Assembly (NCBI RefSeq): GCF_014652555.1
Contig: NZ_BMZA01000012.1
Coordinates: 71,400 to 107,346 of the forward strand
Direction: 5' to 3'
Source of the DNA: Novosphingobium colocasiae
GTDB lineage: Bacteria; Pseudomonadota; Alphaproteobacteria; Sphingomonadales; Sphingomonadaceae
Length of the DNA: 35,947 nt
Both the position numbers and the translations under genes were made by a program. Under the pieces are notes generated by a model. The model searched no databases. It saw nothing but the letters and a program-made list of their open reading frames with translations, and was not told where the DNA came from. Positions 1-7,647 of this stretch are shown here, piece after piece. Each line of letters begins with the position of its first letter. The first letter of the stretch is position 1.

Positions 1-186
1 TGACGATCATTAGGTGTTTAGGCCCGTCATCTGGTGGATCGTGACGTGACTGACGCGAGTAGCCCCTAAGCTGACAAGCATCTGTTCCGGATGAAAAAAT
101 TTCAGGACCTTCTGGGGTATATTGCGGGGTATCGCGAAAAAACAGATCGAATTAAATTACGGTTAATCAGTTGCTTGGCTAAGCAA
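1..186. other. AT-richer flank, possible end of an integrated element
   Basis: No gene is recognisable here. Positions 61-180 are about 40-47% G+C by hand count, clearly below the neighbouring coding DNA. The stretch carries two direct repeats (114-120 and 126-132) and a small inverted repeat TTGCTT/AAGCAA (171-176 and 181-186), and it stops directly at a tRNA-Ser 3'-end fragment. Together these suggest the terminal segment of an integrated element, or its remnant, lying mostly to the left of the window. This is inference, since no integrase is in view. Confidence 0.45.
114..132 (+). repeat. direct repeat pair GGGGTAT, possible integrase arm sites
   Basis: GGGGTAT occurs at 114-120 and again at 126-132, start-to-start spacing 12 nt, roughly 55-70 nt from the tRNA-like fragment at 187-209. 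Short G-rich direct repeats close to a tRNA 3' end are typical of arm-type sites bound by tyrosine integrases. The repeats are seen directly; the function is inferred. Confidence 0.35.
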
Positions 187-209
187 TTTGAATCCCACCC
201 TCTCCGCCA
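187..209 (+). other. tRNA-Ser 3'-end fragment, att-like site
   Basis: The stretch runs from TTTGAATCCCA through CCCTCTCCGCCA. It matches the 3' part of a serine tRNA gene: T-loop TTTGAAT, 3' strand of the T stem (CCCAC), 3' acceptor strand (CCTCTCC), discriminator G and encoded CCA. The upstream sequence (TTGGCTAAGCAA) cannot form the 5' strand of the T stem, so only the 3' piece is present. Tyrosine-integrase elements commonly recombine at tRNA 3' ends and leave such a duplicate at the far end. If so, the element lies to the left and the chromosome resumes at about 210. It could also be a chance or ancient fragment. Confidence 0.55.
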
Positions 210-224
210 GTTGACCTGACAGGA

Positions 225-3200
225 TCAGGAGCCGGCTGACACGCGCCCGGTCCGTTCCAGCTTGCCCCAGCCCACGACCCAGCCGCCTATGGCGGAGGCG
301 ATCGCGCGCAGCACGACCCAGTACATGATCTGGCGATAGACCAGGCGCTGCGCGACGAGCAGATGGGCCGGATAAGGCACGCGCCGCGCGTCGAGGCGAT
401 AGGCGACCCAGCCACAGACCACGTCGATTGTCGTGAAGGCCAGCCAGAACAGCCCCATCTGACCGAGGTCTCCCCGGGTCTGCGCCCAGCCATGTTCGAA
501 GACGCGCAGCACCGTGCCGACGATCGAGACCAGCAACGCAAGGTCGATGAGCGGCGAGATGGCCGCGAACGCAATCTGGAACAGCCACGCTTGCGGCAGT
601 CCGACCAGCGCCAGACCAGAGGGCCTGCGGGCGCGCAGGATACCGCCATGCTTCCACAGGCACTGGAGCGTGCCGAAGGCCCAGCGATAGCGCTGCCTGG
701 CAAGCGCCCGGAAGCTTTCCGGGGCTTCCGTCCACGCCACCGCCAGTGGATCATAGGTCACGCGCCAGCCCGCGCGCTGGATGGCGATGGTCAGGTCCTG
801 ATCCTCCGCCAGCGTATCTTCGGGATAGCCGCCCACCTCCTCCAGCGCCGCGCGCCGCCATGCGCCCACGGCACCCGGAACCACGGTCATGGCGTCGAAC
901 CCTGCGAGCGCGCGGCGCTCCAGGTTCTGGGCAGTGATATATTCGAGCGCCTGCCAGCGCGTCACGAGATTGACGCGGTTGCCTACCCGCGCATCGCCGG
1001 CCACCGCGCCGATCTGCGGATCGGCGAACCAGCGTGCGAGGCGGCCGATGGTCTCCGGCTCGAATTCCGTATCGGCGTCGAGCGCGATGACGATCTCCCC
1101 TGTCGTCTGGCGCAGGGCGCGGTTGAGCGCCGCCGCCTTGCCGCCATTCTCCAGTGTGAGCAGGGTGACGCGCGGATCGTCGGCAAAGGCCTGCGCGACG
1201 ATGGCGCTGGTCCGGTCTTTCGATCCGTCGTCCACCACCATGACGGACAGGCCCGGATAGTCGCTGGCGAGCACGCGGCGCACGGATGCCTCGATCACCC
1301 GCTCCTCATTATAGGCGGGGATAATCACCGAGACGCCGGGGCGGAAATCCGGCGGGGCGGCCCGCTTGCGGCGCGACTGTATCCACGCCAGCAGCGTCAT
1401 CAGCACCGCACGGCCGATGCCGAGCGAGATGGCGAGATAGAAAATCCATACCAGCGCGGCCGATGCTCCGGCCAGCAGGATGAAGACGCCGACATCGGTC
1501 CTGACCGCGAACAGGTCGCCCGGTGCCACCGGCGGGTTGGCGGCGGACTGCGGCTGGCCGACCAGACCGGATACGGGGACGAAGCGATAGCCCTCGCTTT
1601 TCAGCGTCGCGATGATGCGGGGCAGAGCCGCTACCGTCTGCGACCGGTTGCCGCCGCCGTCGTGCAGCAGGACGATGTTCGCACTGCTGTCCGCCGTAGC
1701 ACCATGGACCTGGTCCACCACCTGTCGAAAGATGGTGTCGGCACCGGGGCGCTGCCAGTCATTGGGATCGACGTGCAGGCCCACGACCGTATAGCCTGCC
1801 TTCTGCGCCTCCAGCGCCGGGCCCAGCTCGTCGGCTGTCGTCGGTTCCGCGTCGCCGAAATAGGGCGCGCGGAACAGGCGCGTCGAGCGGCCGGTATAGG
1901 CCTCGATCATGCGCTGCGTAGCGTTGAGCTCCAGCCGGGTCTCTGCCGGCGAGGCGAGCGCCAGATTGGGATGGGTATAGGTGTGGTTACCGATCTCGCC
2001 CCCGTCCGCGATGATGCGGTTGAGGAGGCCGGGATTGCCCAGCGCACTCTCGCCGATGACGAAGAAGGTGCCGGGGACGCGGGCCTTTTCCAGGATATCC
2101 AGGATCTGCGGCGTCCAGGTGGGATCAGGCCCGTCATCGAAGGTCAGCGCCAGCGTCTTCGGCATCGCGCCGGCCCGGCTGACGACATAGGGGGTGGGAA
2201 GCGCATCATAGCGTTCGTCGCGGATCAGACCGTTCGCTGCGAACCGGGGCGAACGCTGTCCTGCCGATGGCGTGGCCGTGATCCGCAGGATCTCGCCCGT
2301 GCCTTCCACGTCCGTGCTGAGCAGCGACTGGATCGGCCGCAGGTCGGGCCGGGTGCCGGAGCGCCAGGCGGACAGGCTGGTCCAGAAGCCGGGATCCTCG
2401 CTGCCCAGCCGCCACAGCGCGACATCGTCGATCCCGAGCCGTTTCAGCACCTGCATCTGGTTCCAGCTCGTCGCCGCGTCGAGCATCCATATCTGATGAT
2501 GCTGCCCGGCCTCGTCATAGGCGAAGCCCGCATTGCCGCTGCCCGGATCGAACTGCACCGGCGCGCTGCTATCGTGGGCGGCGAGCCAGGCTTCCTCGAT
2601 CGACAGGGCGTTGGTTTCATCGCCATGCCAGTCATAGGCGTAACTGCCGAGGGCGACGATCAGCCGGTCGCGGCCGACCGCGCGCAGGCCCGCCTGCACC
2701 TCATCCACGAACCATTGCTGCGCGGCGATGGGGCCGGGCGTGCCCCCCTCCCAATGCTGGTCATAGGCCATCAGGATCAGCCGGTCGGCGACCTTGCCGA
2801 CCTTGGCGAGCGGCCATGCCTGATCCTCCGCCGGAGCTGTGACGGCCAGTTCGGCACCCTTGGGCAGGGCGCGACGAAGCCGATGGAGGAAATGCAGATA
2901 GTCAGACATGGCACCGGCGGGCAGCGCTTCGAAATCCATGACGAGACCGGCCACCTTCCGGTCGCGAACGATTTCCGCGAGGCGCGCGATGAGCGCCCGG
3001 CTCTTCGCACGATCATGGAGAAGCATGGCGGCGTTGGCACCGTCCCAGTCGTTGCCCATGAAGTTCTGCACCATCGGCAGCACCTTGGGTGGATGGCGCA
3101 TCGCCGCGATCATTCGGTCGAACTTCGGGTCGGCGGCCACGTCGAGGCGATGCGTGGGGCCGGACACAGTGACCGTGGCCGGCACGATCCAGTCCAGCGC

Positions 3201-3521
3201 GCCGACATGGCGCCGCAGGGATGCCAGGCTCATGTCATCGTCCGGCACATAGAAGCCGATACTGAGCGGCGTATGGGGATCAGCCCCGGCCTTGCGCGGG
3301 AGCCAGGAGGCGATGCCGTGCCTCACCCGCTCGGTCAGCGGCAGCTTTTCCGCCCGTTCCTGCGGCAGCGGGAGGGCCAGGTCGCGCCCATGCGGAACCC
3401 TTGCGAGCGTCGTGGCGAAGGCAATCGCCGCGACGATGAGCGACACCAGCAGGACGGCAACGATCCGCCGGGCCCACAGGCCGCGCCGACCGCTCGGATC
3501 GAAGAAAACCGGCATCGTCAT
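225..3521 (-). CDS. trifunctional GH18-like / polysaccharide deacetylase / GT2 glycosyltransferase
   Basis: A 1098-residue membrane protein that appears to combine three activities on a surface polysaccharide. After an N-terminal membrane segment (about 17-38) comes a GH18-like domain (about 85-390) with the catalytic-type MDFE at 195-198 and an LMAYD strand. A NodB deacetylase domain follows (about 455-640) with TFDDG at 460-464, metal histidines H513 and H517 (HTYTH) and RAPYFG near 551. A second membrane helix (about 679-698) leads into a processive family-2 glycosyltransferase with VVDDGS (DD 764-765), DAD (815-817), ED (906-907) and QRYRW (943-947), then several C-terminal helices. The polymerase would be cytoplasmic and the deacetylase and GH18 parts periplasmic. 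This resembles PgaB plus PgaC functions in one chain. The ATG at 3521 (MTMPVFF) is preferred over an upstream in-frame ATG at 3629, whose extra 36 residues are low-complexity and precede the membrane anchor. It stands alone, with no other polysaccharide genes in view. Confidence 0.9.
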   Translation of the reverse strand: MTMPVFFDPSGRRGLWARRIVAVLLVSLIVAAIAFATTLARVPHGRDLALPLPQERAEKLPLTERVRHGIASWLPRKAGADPHTPLSIGFYVPDDDMSLASLRRHVGALDWIVPATVTVSGPTHRLDVAADPKFDRMIAAMRHPPKVLPMVQNFMGNDWDGANAAMLLHDRAKSRALIARLAEIVRDRKVAGLVMDFEALPAGAMSDYLHFLHRLRRALPKGAELAVTAPAEDQAWPLAKVGKVADRLILMAYDQHWEGGTPGPIAAQQWFVDEVQAGLRAVGRDRLIVALGSYAYDWHGDETNALSIEEAWLAAHDSSAPVQFDPGSGNAGFAYDEAGQHHQIWMLDAATSWNQMQVLKRLGIDDVALWRLGSEDPGFWTSLSAWRSGTRPDLRPIQSLLSTDVEGTGEILRITATPSAGQRSPRFAANGLIRDERYDALPTPYVVSRAGAMPKTLALTFDDGPDPTWTPQILDILEKARVPGTFFVIGESALGNPGLLNRIIADGGEIGNHTYTHPNLALASPAETRLELNATQRMIEAYTGRSTRLFRAPYFGDAEPTTADELGPALEAQKAGYTVVGLHVDPNDWQRPGADTIFRQVVDQVHGATADSSANIVLLHDGGGNRSQTVAALPRIIATLKSEGYRFVPVSGLVGQPQSAANPPVAPGDLFAVRTDVGVFILLAGASAALVWIFYLAISLGIGRAVLMTLLAWIQSRRKRAAPPDFRPGVSVIIPAYNEERVIEASVRRVLASDYPGLSVMVVDDGSKDRTSAIVAQAFADDPRVTLLTLENGGKAAALNRALRQTTGEIVIALDADTEFEPETIGRLARWFADPQIGAVAGDARVGNRVNLVTRWQALEYITAQNLERRALAGFDAMTVVPGAVGAWRRAALEEVGGYPEDTLAEDQDLTIAIQRAGWRVTYDPLAVAWTEAPESFRALARQRYRWAFGTLQCLWKHGGILRARRPSGLALVGLPQAWLFQIAFAAISPLIDLALLVSIVGTVLRVFEHGWAQTRGDLGQMGLFWLAFTTIDVVCGWVAYRLDARRVPYPAHLLVAQRLVYRQIMYWVVLRAIASAIGGWVVGWGKLERTGRVSAGS

Positions 3522-3901
3522 GACTGCACGTCCTGTCCGGCAGCACGCCCCGTCTTTGCCATTCCCATGACCTTTGCCGCCTCCATAGCAATGAAGATGT
3601 CCGGGATAGCTATCGCAAGGCTGAGCCAAAGATTAACAGTTGATCATGACGGCAAAGAAGCTTGGAATTATGCGGCCCTCGGCGACCGGACGGCGACGGC
3701 GACGGGGCGGTGCATTGGCCGGGCGCTTTATCGGTTCCGTCGTACTGCGATTGGCATCGCCGGGCCGGGTGCTTGCAGGCGTCGGGCCTTCGCGCCAAGT
3801 GCAGACCGGTTGCGGTTTGGGTCAGGACCATCCGCCTGAGGGGTCGCGGCTGGCGCTGCTGATCGCCCCTTGATAGGCTTTACCTCTCAAGGGAGGCGCG
3901 C
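3522..3901. promoter_or_regulatory. divergent intergenic region
   Basis: These 380 bases separate the minus-strand polysaccharide gene from the plus-strand LysR gene and should hold both promoters. Open frames here are arginine-rich and look like GC-bias artefacts. The only clear structure is the palindrome at 3867-3893 next to the LysR start. I could not pick convincing -35/-10 boxes. Confidence 0.5.
3867..3893 (+). promoter_or_regulatory. LysR-type palindrome overlapping the lysR ribosome site
   Basis: CCCTTGA and TCAAGGG form the outer arms (3867-3873, 3887-3893), with AGG/CCT pairing inside. The core 3870-3890 reads TTGATAG-N7-CTCTCAA. The same layout with one base changed (CTATCAA) recurs upstream of fdsG at 4802-4822. 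The downstream arm runs into the AAGGGAGG Shine-Dalgarno sequence of the regulator gene, so bound protein would cover its own translation and transcription start region. This suggests autoregulation, which is inferred. Confidence 0.6.
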
Positions 3902-4798
3902 TTGCAACTGCAACATCTTCGCTATTTTACCGCACTGGCGCGCGAAAGGCATTTTGCCAGTGCGGCGGCCACCTGCGGGGTGTCGCAGCCGACGCTTTCG
4001 GCCGGGCTGGTCGCGCTGGAGCAGGAGCTGGGCAAACGACTGGTTGATCGCGACCGGCGGTTTATCGGCCTGACCGAGCAGGGGGTGGCGATCCTGCCGT
4101 GGGCCGAGCAGGTGCTGGGTGCCGTGCGCGGGCTGTCACAGGCGGCAGAGGCGCTGTCGGTGGCTCCGCAGGGCGAGTTCCGGCTGGCGGCGATCCCGGC
4201 AGCGCTGGCGCTGGTAGGCCGGCTTGGCGATCGCCTGCTGCGGGACAATCCCGGGCTGACCCTGTCCGTGCATTCGGATACTGCGCGTGAAATCCAGCGT
4301 GGTCTTGCCGCCAATGCTTTCGATGCGGGCGTGACCTATCTCGATCACGAACCGGCCGCCAACGTCCTCTCCGTCGCGCTGCATGAGGAACAGTATCTGT
4401 TCGTGGCGCGGAAAGGGGCGGGCTTCGAGGTCGATGCCGCCGTCAGTTGGAAACGGGCTGCCGGTTCGCGCCTGTGCCTGCTGCACCAGGGCATGCAGTT
4501 TCGGCGCATCCTTGATCGCCACTTCGCCGAGCACGGTCTTTCGGTGATCCCGGCAGCTATCGCGGACAGCTATGTTTCCCTGCTTTCGCTGGTCCGTTCA
4601 GGCGGATTTACGACCATTGTTCCGGCGTCCTATGCCCAGTTGATGGCCGGGCTGGAATGGTGCCGGTTCCTGCCGTTTGCCGAGCCCGCTCCGGCGCGGC
4701 GGGTCGGGCTGGTGGTGGTTGGCCGTGATCCGCTGGGGCCGATGGCCGGTGCGGCGCTGCTGGCCGCCCAGGCAGTGGCACGCGACAACGCGGGCTGA
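3902..4798 (+). CDS. LysR-family regulator of the formate dehydrogenase operon
   Basis: A 298-residue transcription factor with an N-terminal winged helix-turn-helix (about 1-60; RHFASAAATCGVSQPTLSAG is the recognition region) and a C-terminal effector-binding domain. The HTH resembles OxyR (RHF..AA..C.VSQPTLS..), and the putative operators have OxyR-like ATAG-N7-CTAT spacing. The start is TTG at 3902, chosen because AAGGGAGG (3889-3896) sits 5 nt upstream and the protein then begins MQLQHLRYF as the family does. It reads in the same direction as fdsG, 76 nt downstream. By analogy to FdsR of Cupriavidus it probably senses formate or a related metabolite. Redox sensing is less likely, as I do not see the OxyR two-cysteine arrangement. 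Confidence 0.88.
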   Translation: MQLQHLRYFTALARERHFASAAATCGVSQPTLSAGLVALEQELGKRLVDRDRRFIGLTEQGVAILPWAEQVLGAVRGLSQAAEALSVAPQGEFRLAAIPAALALVGRLGDRLLRDNPGLTLSVHSDTAREIQRGLAANAFDAGVTYLDHEPAANVLSVALHEEQYLFVARKGAGFEVDAAVSWKRAAGSRLCLLHQGMQFRRILDRHFAEHGLSVIPAAIADSYVSLLSLVRSGGFTTIVPASYAQLMAGLEWCRFLPFAEPAPARRVGLVVVGRDPLGPMAGAALLAAQAVARDNAG

Positions 4799-4801
4799 GC
4801 C

Positions 4802-4822
4802 TTGATAGTTACGATCTATCAA
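4802..4822 (+). promoter_or_regulatory. LysR-type operator upstream of fdsG
   Basis: A perfect inverted repeat TTGATAG-N7-CTATCAA begins 3 nt after the regulator's stop codon and ends 52 nt before the fdsG ATG. It contains ATAG-N7-CTAT and fits the OxyR half-box pattern ATAGntnnnanCTAT. It also matches the palindrome before the regulator gene apart from the spacer and one arm base. It is the likely binding site through which the regulator controls fdsG-B-fdhD-A-D. Confidence 0.65.
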
Positions 4823-4874
4823 CATTCAGTCCTTTCGATTTGACCGGGCCTATGCATGGGCGCAGGGATCGGGA

Positions 4875-5297
4875 ATGGTTTCACCTGTACTCGACGATAT
4901 CCTTGCCCGCCAAGCCGAGGCGGAGGGCCCGCTCCTGCCGATCCTCCACGATGTCCAGGCCGGACTGGGCTGCATCGATGCGGACAGCGAAGCCGCTATC
5001 GCCCAAGCGCTCAACCTGAGCCGGGCCGAGGTGCATGGCGTCGTCTCCTTCTATCACGATTTCACGGCCATCGCCGATCCGCGCCCTTGTGTCGAGCTGT
5101 GCCGCGCCGAAGCCTGTCAGGCGCGCGGGGTCGAGGCGCTGGTGCGCGCGGCCGAGGCGGCGGCGGGAAGCCGGGTGAGCATCAAAACGGTCTACTGCCT
5201 GGGCCTGTGCTCAGTCGGTCCATCGGCGCGGATCGGCGATGCCCTTTATGCCCGGCTTGACGAAGCGGCGCTGGTGGCACTGGTGGACGGCGCGTGA
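4875..5297 (+). CDS. fdsG: NAD-dependent formate dehydrogenase gamma subunit
   Basis: A 140-residue NuoE-like subunit of the soluble molybdenum formate dehydrogenase. Its thioredoxin-like fold binds one [2Fe-2S] cluster through C-x4-C (C76, C81) and C-x3-C (C108, C112). It assists electron flow between the catalytic subunit and the flavin subunit. It is slightly short for the family, having a compact N-terminal helical part. The ATG at 4875 follows a weak GGGA element. The gene overlaps fdsB by 4 nt (GTGA), which points to translational coupling. Confidence 0.93.
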   Translation: MVSPVLDDILARQAEAEGPLLPILHDVQAGLGCIDADSEAAIAQALNLSRAEVHGVVSFYHDFTAIADPRPCVELCRAEACQARGVEALVRAAEAAAGSRVSIKTVYCLGLCSVGPSARIGDALYARLDEAALVALVDGA

Positions 5298-6829
5298 CGC
5301 GGGTGCGGATCAGCGACGATGCCCTGGCACTAGCGTGCGGGGCGGACGCGGTGGCCGATGCCTTCGCGGCGGCAGGTTGCAGGGTAGAGCGGGTATCGAG
5401 CTGGGGCATGCACTGGCTCGAGCCGCTGGTGGAGATCGATGGGCAAGGGTTCGGCCCGGCCACCCCGGCCGATGTCAACGCAATCCTCGACGGCAGCAGC
5501 GCCAAGGCGATCGGCAACATTGCCGCGCATCCGTTCATCGCCCGCCAGCAGCGGCTGACGTTCGCGCGGGCCGGGCGGACCCGGCCGCTCAGTCTGGATG
5601 ATTATGCGGCGACCGGCGGCTGGCAGGGGCTGGACCGCGCCCGCGCGATGCTCCCTGCCGCGGTGATCGCCGAAGTTACCCAGTCCGGCCTGCGCGGGCG
5701 GGGTGGAGCGGGCTTTCCCGCCGGGATCAAGTGGCAGACAGTCGCCGGCGCTTCGGGCACACGCAAGTATGTCGTGTGCAACGCCGACGAGGGCGACAGC
5801 GGCACCTTTGCCGACCGCATGATTATGGAGGGTGATCCCTTCCAGCTTGTCGAGGGCATGGCGATTTGCGCGCATGCCGTCGGTGCGGACCAAGGCTATA
5901 TCTACACCCGCAGCGAATATCCCCACGCCATTGCCAAGCTGCGCGCCGCGATCGTGCTGGCCGCGCCGCGCATTGCTCCGTTCCGGCTCGAAGTGCGCGT
6001 GGGCGCGGGGGCCTATGTCTGCGGCGAGGAGACGGCGCTGCTCAATTCGCTGGAGGGCAAGCGCGGGGAAGTGCGCGCCAAGCCGCCGCTGCCGGCGCTG
6101 TCCGGACTGTTCGGCTGCCCGACGGTGGTGAACAACGTGCTGACGCTGGTGGCGATCCCGCATATCCTGTCCGAAGGCGGGGCGGCCGAATATGCCCGGC
6201 TGGGCGTAGACCGGTCGCGCGGGACCAAGCCGATCCAGCTTGCCGGCAACATCCGCCATGGCGGGCTGTATGAAACCGCCTTCGGCATCACCTTGCGCGA
6301 ACTGATCCACGATATCGGCGGCGGCACCGCATCGGAGCGGCCGGTCAAGGCGGTACAGGTGGGCGGGCCGCTCGGGGCCTATATCCATCCCGACCGGTTC
6401 GATCTGCCGTTCGATTACGAGGCTTATGCCGCTGCCGATGCGCTGATCGGCCACGGCGGGATCGTGGTGTTCGACGATACCGTGGACATGGCGCAGATGG
6501 CGCGGTTCGCGATGGATTTCTGCGCGGCGGAAAGCTGCGGCAAATGCACCCCGTGCCGCATCGGCTCGACGCGGGGCGGAGAACTGATCGCGCGCATCCT
6601 GTCGGGCGCGCGTGCGCCGGATGCGGTGGAAAGCCTGGCCCAGATGCGCAACGCGGGCAAGCGCGCCCGCTCGCTCGAAGCCGAGGTGGCCCTGCTCGAA
6701 GACCTGTGCGAGACGATGAAGTTCGGCTCGCTCTGCGCGCTGGGCGGATTCACGCCTTATCCGGTACTGTCCGCGCTGCGCCACTGGCCCGAGGATTTCG
6801 GCCTGGCCCGCGAAGCGATTCCGGCGTGA
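5294..6829 (+). CDS. fdsB: NAD-dependent formate dehydrogenase beta subunit
   Basis: A 511-residue NuoF-like diaphorase subunit that receives electrons from the formate-oxidising subunit and reduces NAD+. An N-terminal thioredoxin-like segment (about 1-100) precedes the FMN/NADH-binding domain, which has the glycine-rich GRGGAGFPAGIKW loop and the NADEGDSGTF motif. Near the C terminus is a [4Fe-4S] site (ESCGKCTPCR plus a later cysteine in SLCALGG). The start is GTG at 5294 inside the fdsG stop (GTGA). The stop at 6829 again overlaps the next gene's GTG by 4 nt. It differs from complex I NuoF by its thioredoxin-like N-terminal extension, as expected for FdsB. Confidence 0.95.
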   Translation: MTRVRISDDALALACGADAVADAFAAAGCRVERVSSWGMHWLEPLVEIDGQGFGPATPADVNAILDGSSAKAIGNIAAHPFIARQQRLTFARAGRTRPLSLDDYAATGGWQGLDRARAMLPAAVIAEVTQSGLRGRGGAGFPAGIKWQTVAGASGTRKYVVCNADEGDSGTFADRMIMEGDPFQLVEGMAICAHAVGADQGYIYTRSEYPHAIAKLRAAIVLAAPRIAPFRLEVRVGAGAYVCGEETALLNSLEGKRGEVRAKPPLPALSGLFGCPTVVNNVLTLVAIPHILSEGGAAEYARLGVDRSRGTKPIQLAGNIRHGGLYETAFGITLRELIHDIGGGTASERPVKAVQVGGPLGAYIHPDRFDLPFDYEAYAAADALIGHGGIVVFDDTVDMAQMARFAMDFCAAESCGKCTPCRIGSTRGGELIARILSGARAPDAVESLAQMRNAGKRARSLEAEVALLEDLCETMKFGSLCALGGFTPYPVLSALRHWPEDFGLAREAIPA

Positions 6830-7647
6830 CCGAGGCTGCCGCCCTGCCGCTGGGCGCAAGCCGGCTGGGTCTGGGCGTCGCCGGGGACGCCGCCGTCTCG
6901 CGCGCGGTCGCGGTCGAAGCCCCGGTGGCGCTGGAATTCAACGGCATCGGCTATGCGGTGATGATGGCCAGCCCGCACGATCTGGAAGATTATGCCTGCG
7001 GCTTCGCGCTATCCGAAGGGCTGGTCGGCGCGGTGGACGAGATCGGCGAGATTATCGTCCACGAGGCCCCCGGCGGCTGGATCGTGCGCGTCGGCCTGCC
7101 GCACGAGCGGATGGAGCCGGTGATCGCCCGCGCCCGCTCGCGCGTGTCGGAAAGTTCGTGCGGGTTGTGCGGGATGGACAGCATAGAGCAGGTGCTGCGC
7201 CCGTTGCCGGCGATCCGCGCCCGTATCGCCACCAGCCGCGAGGCGATCGCCCGGGCGCTGGCCGATTTGTCCGATCATCAGCCGCTGGGCCGCGAAACCG
7301 GCGCGATGCACGCCGCCGCCTTCTGCACGCCGGACGGGGCGATCCTGGCCGTGGCCGAGGATGTCGGCCGCCACAACGCGCTCGACCGGCTGATCGGCAC
7401 GCTCGCCCGCCGCCGGATGGACCCGACGCAAGGGTTTCTGTTGCTGAGCGCGCGCTGCAGTTTCGAACTGGTGGAAAAGGCGGTGCGCGCCGGCTGCCCG
7501 CTGCTCGTCACCATTTCCGCGCCGACAACGCTGGCGGTGGATCGCGCCCGCCAGGCCGGACTGGCGCTGGTGGCGCTGGCGCGCAGCGACAGCGCGCTGG
7601 TGTTCACCGATCCTGCCAACGTACTGGGAGCCGGCCATGGGATATGA
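6826..7647 (+). CDS. fdhD: formate dehydrogenase accessory sulfurtransferase FdhD (FdsC)
   Basis: A 273-residue maturation factor that binds the molybdenum cofactor and passes sulfur from a cysteine desulfurase to it before insertion into FdsA. The family's C-x-x-C is present as SSCGLCG (C112, C115). The later segments AEDVGRHNALDRLIG and LLLSARCSFELVEKA are characteristic. The start is GTG at 6826, overlapping the fdsB stop; the open frame extends upstream but only inside fdsB. It overlaps fdsA by 11 nt. In the described Rhodobacter and Cupriavidus operons this gene lies between fdsA and fdsD, so its position between fdsB and fdsA is unusual. Confidence 0.93.
   Translation: MTEAAALPLGASRLGLGVAGDAAVSRAVAVEAPVALEFNGIGYAVMMASPHDLEDYACGFALSEGLVGAVDEIGEIIVHEAPGGWIVRVGLPHERMEPVIARARSRVSESSCGLCGMDSIEQVLRPLPAIRARIATSREAIARALADLSDHQPLGRETGAMHAAAFCTPDGAILAVAEDVGRHNALDRLIGTLARRRMDPTQGFLLLSARCSFELVEKAVRAGCPLLVTISAPTTLAVDRARQAGLALVALARSDSALVFTDPANVLGAGHGI

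Noticed and set aside
363..3839. Open frame of over 1100 codons on the plus strand opposite the polysaccharide gene
   Set aside because: It is antisense to a gene with intact catalytic motifs; its arginine/glutamine/histidine-rich composition is typical of the reverse frame of GC-rich coding DNA.
3902..4798. Assignment of the LysR protein as true OxyR
   Set aside because: HTH and operator geometry are OxyR-like, but the paired redox cysteines are not evident and the genetic context is formate metabolism.
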